From the NCBI GenBank assembly GCA_903830985.1, contig CAIKVZ010000116.1, positions 53,263 to 117,262 on the forward strand: a DNA stretch of 64,000 nucleotides, read 5' to 3'. Below the pieces are notes generated by a model. The model was not told the DNA's origin, searched no databases, and saw only the letters and a program-made list of their open reading frames with translations. Position 1 is the first letter of the stretch. The number at the start of each line of letters is the position of its first letter. Shown one piece after another: positions 58,249 through 64,000 of this stretch. This stretch comes from an uncultured beta proteobacterium (GTDB taxonomy: Bacteria; Pseudomonadota; Gammaproteobacteria; Burkholderiales; Burkholderiaceae_C). The position numbers and the translations under genes are program-made.

Positions 58249-60600
58249 ATGGAAAATCGTCCTCAGCGACTCCGGTTGGCATTCAAAAGACCGGTCGTTT
58301 TCTCAGTCGGACTGGGTCTTTTGGCAGGGGTATTGACCGCTTGCGGTGGCAGTGACAGCCCCGCCGCCGTCGTCGAGCCGCCTCCCGTGGTGACGGTCGT
58401 CACGGCGCCGGTTGTTGCCGTTCTGTCTTCGCCTGCACACCGTGTCAGCGGCGGCAACGCCCTGGTCGACATCATCATGCCGGCCAATGCCGCCGCATCA
58501 GACGCCTTGGTGGTCACCGCGAACGGCAAAGATGTGACATCGAGCTTCAAGGCCAGCGCCCCAACGGGCCATCTTTCTGGCCTGGTTAGCGGGCTTGTGG
58601 CGGGCGACAACGCACTGGTTGCCAAGGTCGGCAATTCGGCCGCCACCACCTTGACCTTGACCAATTACGCGATTTCCGGACCGGTTTCTTCCGGACCGCA
58701 GATCACGCCCTTCATTTGCCAAACTGGCGCCCTGGCTCTGCCGGACGGGACCAAATTGGTTGGTAATGCCACTGACCCCAATTGCTCTGCATTGACGAAT
58801 GTTCAGTACCAGTATCGGACGACTGGCGAAGCCTATAAGACCTTGACTGACACGACGAAGATTCCGGCCGATGTGAAGATGATCAAGAACGCAGCCGGTG
58901 CGTCCGTCCCCTACATCGTGCGGGTGGAGACAATGACCATCGACCGGGGGATCGCGCAGATAACGATTCTTTTTGATCCCACGACCGATGTGGAACCTAC
59001 GCCGGCCACACCGCCGAAAAACTGGAACAAACGCCTGGTCTACGGCCACGGAACCGGTTGCGTTGCCGGTTGGTATATCCAGGGTGGCGTTTGGGGCTAT
59101 AACCCCATGAACGACACCTGGCTGTCACGCGGCTATGCGGTGGCCAATAACACCTTGAACCACCCCACCAACAGTTGCAATCAGGCGGTCGCTGCCGAAG
59201 CCGCCACGATGACCAAAGAGTATTTCATCAAGCGTTTTGGCGTACCGGCTTTCACTCTTTCCACCGGAACGTCCGGCGGTTCCATCGCCAGCGTGCAATT
59301 GGCTGACATGTACCCCGGACTCTTTGACGGAGCGCTGGTGGACGCCAGCTTCCCCGATGTCATCACGATTGCGCAATCAGGAAGCGATGCCCATTTGCTG
59401 TCCAACTACTTTGCCAGCACCTCGCCATCGGCGTCGTCGTTCACCTCTCAGCAGAAGGCATTGGTATCAGGCTATGCGGCAGAAATGACGATGGTCGCAG
59501 CCGGCAATCAGATGGGGCGTACCGACCCGGTACCGAACCGTGTTGCGCCGGTTTTTGCGGGCGTCGCAAATTACGCCTCTGCCGTCTGGAATGCCGTGGT
59601 TCCGGTCTCCATGCGTTACGACCCCAACACCTCACCGCCCAATTTTTCGGGTGCGAGACCCACCATTTACGACATTGGCGTCAACGTATACGGAAAGACA
59701 GTGAATCCGCTGGACCCCTCCGGCAAGACCACCATCGGTTTACGAACTTATGACAACGTGGGTGTGCAATACGGGCTGTCAGCGCTGAATGCCGGTGCCA
59801 TCACGGCCACGCAATTTCTGGACATCAACGCTGGCGTTGGTGGCTTTGATACCGATGCGAATCCGGTCGCAAAGCGTAGCGTTGGCAACGATGGCGCGAT
59901 CTTGCGCGCCAACCAGGGCGGCTTGCTGCTGAGCGCCAGCGCGGGGCTGGCGGCCATACCAATCCTGGACGTGACCAACATCTACTCGGAAGACACCAAT
60001 AACTACCATTTACAGTGGGAGCATTTTGCTGTGCGTGAGCGCTTAATCCAGGCCAATGGCAATGCCGACAACTACGTGATGTGGCGCGGAGGCCCCGGTA
60101 CTGCAGCCACCGCAGCCAGTCCTGCCACGCCCATTGCAGCGCTCAGCCCCAACGCCATTGCCGCATTTGAAAAGTGGATGGAGGCCATCATCGCTGACAA
60201 GACCGCTGACCCTCAACGCACCAAAGTCATCCGCAACAAGCCGGCCGATCTGGTTGACGGTTGCTTTGACAAATCGGCGCCGCCACAATTCATTGCGGAG
60301 AAGCAGACTCTGGGTACGGGCGGAACACAGTGCAATATATTGTGGCCCTCTTACCGATTTCCCCGCATGGAAGCAGGTGGCCCGCTGGCATCCAACAACC
60401 TGAAATGCCAACTCAAGCCTGTGGACCTGGCTGACTACAAACTGTCCTTCAGTGCTGCCGACCTGAGCCGCCTGCGCACGATTTTCCCTTCCGGCGTCTG
60501 CGACTTCAGCAAGGCAGGCGCGAATTTCGCCAAAGTTGTTCCGTGGGCTTCCTTCGGTCCATCGAAGACCAACCTGGTGTTCGACGTCACCGCTCCTTGA
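58249..60600 (+). CDS. DUF6351-like lipoprotein, predicted alpha/beta-hydrolase
   Basis: 783 aa. AAAGGAG is 5 nt before the ATG at 58249. A lipoprotein signal ends in VLTACGGSD (Cys32). After a Pro/Val-rich linker and an Ig-like region (about 60-150) comes the main domain: KRLVYGHGTGCVAGWYIQGG, and STGTSGGSIASVQLADMYPG with a GxSxG nucleophile (Ser about 340), then DGALVDASFPD. The overall sequence matches the DUF6351 family of secreted tannase-like proteins of unknown substrate. Surface exposure and its MarR-associated position suggest hydrolysis of an extracellular ester whose products feed the adjacent Bug and CocE-type genes. Confidence 0.85.
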   Translation: MENRPQRLRLAFKRPVVFSVGLGLLAGVLTACGGSDSPAAVVEPPPVVTVVTAPVVAVLSSPAHRVSGGNALVDIIMPANAAASDALVVTANGKDVTSSFKASAPTGHLSGLVSGLVAGDNALVAKVGNSAATTLTLTNYAISGPVSSGPQITPFICQTGALALPDGTKLVGNATDPNCSALTNVQYQYRTTGEAYKTLTDTTKIPADVKMIKNAAGASVPYIVRVETMTIDRGIAQITILFDPTTDVEPTPATPPKNWNKRLVYGHGTGCVAGWYIQGGVWGYNPMNDTWLSRGYAVANNTLNHPTNSCNQAVAAEAATMTKEYFIKRFGVPAFTLSTGTSGGSIASVQLADMYPGLFDGALVDASFPDVITIAQSGSDAHLLSNYFASTSPSASSFTSQQKALVSGYAAEMTMVAAGNQMGRTDPVPNRVAPVFAGVANYASAVWNAVVPVSMRYDPNTSPPNFSGARPTIYDIGVNVYGKTVNPLDPSGKTTIGLRTYDNVGVQYGLSALNAGAITATQFLDINAGVGGFDTDANPVAKRSVGNDGAILRANQGGLLLSASAGLAAIPILDVTNIYSEDTNNYHLQWEHFAVRERLIQANGNADNYVMWRGGPGTAATAASPATPIAALSPNAIAAFEKWMEAIIADKTADPQRTKVIRNKPADLVDGCFDKSAPPQFIAEKQTLGTGGTQCNILWPSYRFPRMEAGGPLASNNLKCQLKPVDLADYKLSFSAADLSRLRTIFPSGVCDFSKAGANFAKVVPWASFGPSKTNLVFDVTAP

Positions 60601-60690
60601 GGCGCAATTTCCTGACTTTGCTTTTTTTGGCGGATCCAGGAAGTGGCCCCAAGTAGGAAAAAATAGGACCCTTTACAGATTTCCAATAGA

Positions 60691-60723
60691 GCCTACAACT
60701 GTTCCGTTGTAGGCTTTTTTATT
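60691..60723 (+). terminator. Rho-independent terminator after the DUF6351-like gene
   Basis: AGCCTACAAC (60691-60700) and GTTGTAGGCT (60707-60716) form a perfect 10-bp stem with a TGTTCC loop, followed by TTTTTATT. It lies 90 nt after the stop codon and is one of the strongest terminators in the window. Confidence 0.92.
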
Positions 60724-61316
60724 GGACACGAATTGGCCCGCGCCTTCGGACAAGTTTCGTTATCTAATTAGATGCACGTTAACTGCGTTGGCTGTTCTGA
60801 TCAAGCCAACTTAAGCGACCTGACTTCCAGGCAGTTGCCAGCATTTTGATGGACTATTGACGCTTCGCGCCCGAGATCCAATGCTGAAACAACGCTGGTC
60901 TGTCCTATGACAGCTATGTGACAATCACGCAGAACCCAATGACGGGACACGAGAGCCAAGGCGAGTGAGCGTTGAAGGTCGACTGCGGATTTAGCGACCA
61001 TCGGAATCAGCGCCACCGCACCAACAATCCATTGCGGACCTCTATGTCGGCTACGGGGAAGACAGATCAGCAATCTCTGCGTCTGGAACCAGCCCCAAAG
61101 AGTCAGCCGCCGCCACGGTCCACCGAGGGTCAAGGCGAACGGCTGGTTCGGAGAAATTCTTGGACCCGCCATGCAGCGAAAGCAGGTGTTCGTGACCGGC
61201 GGCTTTAGGGCGCGCCAGTTCGATCCCAGATAGAAGCACTGTATGAGCCTCGGCATCGTGCCTATTGCAGGCGTTCGCCATTGCCTGCACAGGCTATTGC
61301 AAACAAACCGGATTTG
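60724..61316. other. About 590-nt stretch without a supported gene
   Basis: Both strands carry frames of 60-80 codons (for example 60972-61208 plus), and a 672-codon minus-strand frame spans this stretch and the two genes after it. None has a ribosome-binding site or recognisable domain. I see no inverted repeats of an insertion sequence. It may be a decayed gene. Confidence 0.5.
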
Positions 61317-61319
61317 TAT

Positions 61320-61333
61320 ATGATGCACATCAT
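61320..61333. promoter_or_regulatory. Palindromic operator at the tetR-type gene start
   Basis: ATGATG-CA-CATCAT is a perfect 14-bp palindrome overlapping TATGAT (61319-61324), a -10-like hexamer 16 nt downstream of TTGCAA (61297-61302). A near copy (61967-61980) lies before the SDR gene. This is the expected arrangement for an autoregulating TetR repressor. Confidence 0.65.
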
Positions 61334-61922
61334 GCGAAATAAGTCCAATCAGCGAACCGCCACCAAAGAAGCCTCCCACGAGCGCATCGTGGATGTGGCA
61401 GCGCGCGCCATCCGGCGTAGCGGCTATGACGGCACCGGCGTGGCCGACATCATGAAAGAAGCCGGATTGACGCATGGCGCGTTCTATGCGCACTTCGCCT
61501 CGCGCGAAGCGATGCTGGCCGAAGCTGCCGACCGTGCGGGTGCTCAAAGCAACGCGGCAACGGCCGCTGCCGTCGCCAGCGTTGCGCCACAACAGGCCAT
61601 GGAAACACTGATTCGCGGCTACTTGTCCCAGGCGCACCAAGAGGCCACGGAAACCGGTTGCCCCATTGCAGCCCTGGTCTCTGAAATGCCCCGCCAGTCG
61701 CCCGAAGTGCGCCGCGCGGCCACGCGCCGCATCAAGGGCGCCATAGATCTGATTGCACAACAGTCTGCGGACTGGGGCCAAGCCGCCGCTCATGAGCGTG
61801 CGCTGGTGATCGCCGCCACCCTGGTTGGCAGCTTGGCCTTGGCGCGCGCTGTCGATGATCCGGCCCTCGCCGACCGCATGCGCGAGGCCACGATCGAGCA
61901 TCTGCTCGGCCTGGCGCGCTGA
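61332..61922 (+). CDS. TetR-family transcriptional regulator
   Basis: 196 aa. The N-terminal helix-turn-helix is RIVDVAARAIRRSGYDGTGVADIMKEAGLTHGAFYAHFASREAMLAEA (about 15-62). The C-terminal ligand domain includes GCPIAALVSEMPRQSPEVRRA and resembles regulators of small SDR/oxidoreductase operons that respond to electrophiles. Start codons at 61320, 61323 and 61332 are possible; 61332 fits a promoter whose -10 lies in the operator and would make the mRNA leaderless. It is 93 nt upstream of the SDR gene, whose control region carries the second operator. Confidence 0.9.
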   Translation: MRNKSNQRTATKEASHERIVDVAARAIRRSGYDGTGVADIMKEAGLTHGAFYAHFASREAMLAEAADRAGAQSNAATAAAVASVAPQQAMETLIRGYLSQAHQEATETGCPIAALVSEMPRQSPEVRRAATRRIKGAIDLIAQQSADWGQAAAHERALVIAATLVGSLALARAVDDPALADRMREATIEHLLGLAR

Positions 61923-61966
61923 CTCCATTTCCGTGTGTAGACCGCCCCTGTGCTCACCCATAAATA

Positions 61967-61980
61967 TGATGATCGTCATA
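61967..61980. promoter_or_regulatory. Second TetR-type operator, before the SDR gene
   Basis: ATGATG-AT-CGTCAT is imperfect but aligned with the site at 61320: both read ATATGATG-nn-C(A/G)TCAT(G/A)CGAA over 21 nt. It lies 36 nt upstream of the SDR start and would let the TetR-type protein control the SDR-oxidoreductase pair. Confidence 0.65.
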
Positions 61981-62015
61981 CGAAGCACCAACCCACCGAC
62001 TGAAGGAAAACAGCC

Positions 62016-62846
62016 ATGAACCCAAACAACAAGGTCGCCATCGTGACGGGCGCATCGTCCGGAATAGGCAAGGCCAGCGCCGAGCAATTGGCACAGGCCG
62101 GATACACGGTGTACGGCACCAGTCGGCGCGGTGCCCAGGCCGGCCAGCAGGCGTACCCGATGCTGGTGCTGGACGTGACCAGCGATGCGTCCGCCGAAGC
62201 GGCAGTGAGCGAAGTGATACGGCGCGAGGGCCGTATCGATCTGCTGGTCAACAACGCCGGCTTTGGTGTAGCACCCGGCGCAGCAGAAGAGAGCTCGCTG
62301 GAGCAAGCACAGGCGATTTTCGACACCAACTTCTTTGGCCTGATCCGCATGACGCGCGCCGTGGTGCCGCATATGCGCGGCCAGCGCAGCGGTCGCATCA
62401 TCAACATCGGTTCGGTGCTTGGCTTTTTGCCCATGCCGTTTGGGGCGCTGTATGCGGCCACCAAGCACGCGGTCGAAGGCTATTCGGAATCTCTGGACCA
62501 TGAGCTGCGCACCTGGGGAGTCCGGGTCTCGGTGATTGAGCCGGCCTACACCCGCACGCAGTTCGACGCCAATATGCTGCAGCCCGATCGTCCGCTGGAG
62601 GAGTATCGGCAGGTCCGCGCCAGCATGAACCGGGTGATCGAAAAGGTGATGGCCAGCGGCGACGAGCCCTCGGTTGTCGGCGCTACGGTTCTGAAGGTAG
62701 CCATCGCGGCGGCCCCCAGTCTGCGCTACACATCCGGGGGACTGGCTGCACGCTTGCGTTTGCTGCGCCGCTTTGCACCGGCACGCCTGATGGATGCTGG
62801 CCTTCGCAAAGACCTGCAACTCGACGCACGTCAGGCCATAACATGA
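62016..62846 (+). CDS. Short-chain dehydrogenase/reductase
   Basis: 276 aa. VTGASSGIGKASAEQLAQAG is the cofactor loop, with SRR after strand 2 suggesting NADP. LVNNAGFG, NIGSVLGFLP (catalytic Ser) and YAATKHAVEGYSESL (Tyr, Lys) follow. The extra C-terminal helix (LAARLRLLRRFAPARLMDAGL) is typical of SDRs annotated as oxidoreductases acting on steroids or lipids. The stop overlaps the next gene by ATGA. Control by the adjacent TetR-type protein is likely. Confidence 0.92.
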   Translation: MNPNNKVAIVTGASSGIGKASAEQLAQAGYTVYGTSRRGAQAGQQAYPMLVLDVTSDASAEAAVSEVIRREGRIDLLVNNAGFGVAPGAAEESSLEQAQAIFDTNFFGLIRMTRAVVPHMRGQRSGRIINIGSVLGFLPMPFGALYAATKHAVEGYSESLDHELRTWGVRVSVIEPAYTRTQFDANMLQPDRPLEEYRQVRASMNRVIEKVMASGDEPSVVGATVLKVAIAAAPSLRYTSGGLAARLRLLRRFAPARLMDAGLRKDLQLDARQAIT

Positions 62847-63844
62847 AAGCCTTTATTGTCGATAGCTACAAAAGCAAAACCGGTATGCGCCTGGGCGAGG
62901 TGCCTATGCCGCAACTGGGCGAGGACGAGGTTTTGGTTGAGGTGCACGCCACGGCGGTGAACCTGCTGGACGCCAAAATTCTCAAAGGGGAGTTCAAGCT
63001 CATCCTGCCCTATCGCACGCCCTTTGTTCTCGGGCACGATGTGGCAGGTGTGGTGGTCCGTGTTGGCGCCAGCGTACGGCAATTCAAGCCCGGTGACGAG
63101 GTTTACGCCCGCCCCCATGATTTCGGCACCGGCACCTTCGCCGTGTTCGTTGCTGTCAAGGAAAGCGCGCTGGCGCTCAAGCCCAAAAACATCAGCATGG
63201 TAGAGGCGGCCTCCCTGCCTCTGGTCGGCCTGACCGCCTGGCAGGCCCTGGTGGAGAAGGCACAGCTGAAGAAGGGTCAGAAGGTCTTTATCCAGGCCGG
63301 CTCTGGCGGCGTGGGCACGTTTGCCATCCAGCTGGCCAAGCACCTGGGCGCATTCGTAGCGACGACCACCAGCGCGGGCAATGCGGCGCTGGTGAAGAGC
63401 CTGGGCGCGGACGTCGTCGTCGACTACAAGAAGGACGATTTTGAAAAAGTCCTGCACGGCTATGACGTGGTGCTGAACAGCCAGGACGGCAAGACCTTGC
63501 TGAAATCGCTGCAGGTGCTACAACCCGGCGGCCAACTGATCTCCATCTCCGGTCCGCCCGATCCGGCCTTTGCCGACGCCATTGAGGCCGCATGGCCGGT
63601 GAAGCAGGTTATGCGCCTGTTGAGCCTGGGTGTGCGCAGCAAGGCCCGGCGCCGCAACGTGGACTATGCCTTCCTCTTCATGCAAGCCAACGGCAGCCAG
63701 CTGCGGCAGATCACAACACTGGTCGAGTCGGGTGCCATACGTCCGGTGCTGGACCGGGTCTTCCCCTTTGAGGCAAGCAACGAGGCACTCGCTTATGTGG
63801 AGAGCGGCCGCGCCAAAGGCAAGGTCGTCATCAAGCTGCGATAG
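62843..63844 (+). CDS. NADP-dependent oxidoreductase (zinc-free MDR, quinone reductase-like)
   Basis: 333 aa. The GroES-like domain includes FVLGHDVAGVVVRVGASVRQFKPGDEVYARP; the Rossmann domain has VFIQAGSGGVGTFAIQLAKHLGA with the nucleotide loop AGSGGVGTFA. The Cys/His/Asp zinc ligands of alcohol dehydrogenase are missing, as in quinone oxidoreductase-like members. It reduces quinones, enones or aldehydes. With the SDR and TetR-type genes it forms a small inducible detoxification unit. After its stop, 156 nt remain to the window end without a supported gene. Confidence 0.93.
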   Translation: MKAFIVDSYKSKTGMRLGEVPMPQLGEDEVLVEVHATAVNLLDAKILKGEFKLILPYRTPFVLGHDVAGVVVRVGASVRQFKPGDEVYARPHDFGTGTFAVFVAVKESALALKPKNISMVEAASLPLVGLTAWQALVEKAQLKKGQKVFIQAGSGGVGTFAIQLAKHLGAFVATTTSAGNAALVKSLGADVVVDYKKDDFEKVLHGYDVVLNSQDGKTLLKSLQVLQPGGQLISISGPPDPAFADAIEAAWPVKQVMRLLSLGVRSKARRRNVDYAFLFMQANGSQLRQITTLVESGAIRPVLDRVFPFEASNEALAYVESGRAKGKVVIKLR

Positions 63845-64000
63845 CAAGTGCCGAGAAGCATCGAAGTCTCTGGTAGCAAGCGTGAAGCGCGTTCTCAGCG
63901 CTTCAGGGCAGTTATGCATGAAGGTCGGCACCTGCTCACTGCGGATGCTCAACTTGACGAATGTGTTGCCAGTCTGTTGGCTGTCCAAGTCTTAGCCTAA

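Noticed and set aside
60801..62819. 672-codon minus-strand open frame
   Set aside because: It runs antisense to the TetR-type and SDR genes, which have clear domains and starts; the translation has no recognisable motif. A typical GC-rich shadow.
1..64000. CRISPR arrays, tRNA or rRNA genes, insertion sequences
   Set aside because: I saw no regularly spaced direct repeats, cloverleaf-like sequence, rRNA sequence or transposase-like protein; the only tandem repeat is the hexanucleotide tract at 50509.

Overview
The window is GC-rich, densely coded DNA that looks like a betaproteobacterium of the order Burkholderiales, most likely Comamonadaceae. The signs are a Bug-type (tripartite tricarboxylate) receptor, a pobA gene with a divergent AraC-type regulator, a CheY/CheZ pair, a YghU-type glutathione enzyme and many GTG starts in tight ATGA/GTGA overlaps. 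I see no rRNA, tRNA, insertion sequence or CRISPR array.

Bases 1-29622 are dominated by one large pigment locus that combines an aryl-polyene (APE) type II polyketide pathway with a dialkylresorcinol (DAR) pathway, the gene content expected for flexirubin-type aryl-polyene/dialkylresorcinol esters. It is read as four transcription units. Unit A runs leftwards from 10920: PAP2 phosphatase, ACP, ketosynthase, ketosynthase-like partner, DarA-type aromatase, DarB-type ketosynthase III, a small unknown, a BtrH-like acyltransferase, ABC ATPase and permease. It may continue into a MipA/OmpV porin-like protein, an OmpA-type lipoprotein and a truncated WD40 protein. Unit B runs rightwards from 11082: ACP, membrane protein, LolA-like carrier, polysaccharide deacetylase, ketosynthase, two hotdog dehydratases flanking an AMP ligase, LpxL-like acyltransferase, MMPL exporter, alpha/beta hydrolase, chain-length-factor-like protein, ketoreductase and acyltransferase. 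Unit C runs leftwards from 27340: ketosynthase, PlsC-like acyltransferase, glycosyltransferase, methyltransferase. Unit D runs rightwards from 27599: ACP, ketosynthase, FabZ-like dehydratase. Together they can activate an aryl acid, extend it by repeated condensation, reduction and dehydration, methylate the ring, make a dialkylresorcinol, join the two and move the product to the outer membrane.

Bases 29700-37600 hold small independent genes: cytochrome c, a response regulator with an N-terminal MerR-like helix-turn-helix, cheY-cheZ, a dehydrogenase and thioesterase, glycerate kinase, two small stress or resistance-type proteins, an exported Lys/Ala-rich protein and a short FliD-like protein.

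Bases 37700-50900 hold an EamA exporter, two GNAT acetyltransferases and an aminotransferase-GNAT fusion. The fusion is preceded by a strong promoter, a Cys/Arg-rich leader ORF and an intrinsic terminator, so it is a probable attenuator. A dipeptidase, pobA with its regulator, an AbrB-type membrane protein, HNH nuclease, MYG1 protein, YghU, a dioxygenase and a TolA/TonB-like protein with a perfect hexanucleotide tract follow.

Bases 51300-64000 hold CBS and XRE-type proteins, an exported argininosuccinate-lyase-like enzyme, a Bug receptor with a CocE-type hydrolase, a MarR regulator, a DUF6351-like lipoprotein hydrolase, and a TetR-SDR-oxidoreductase group with two matching palindromic operators.
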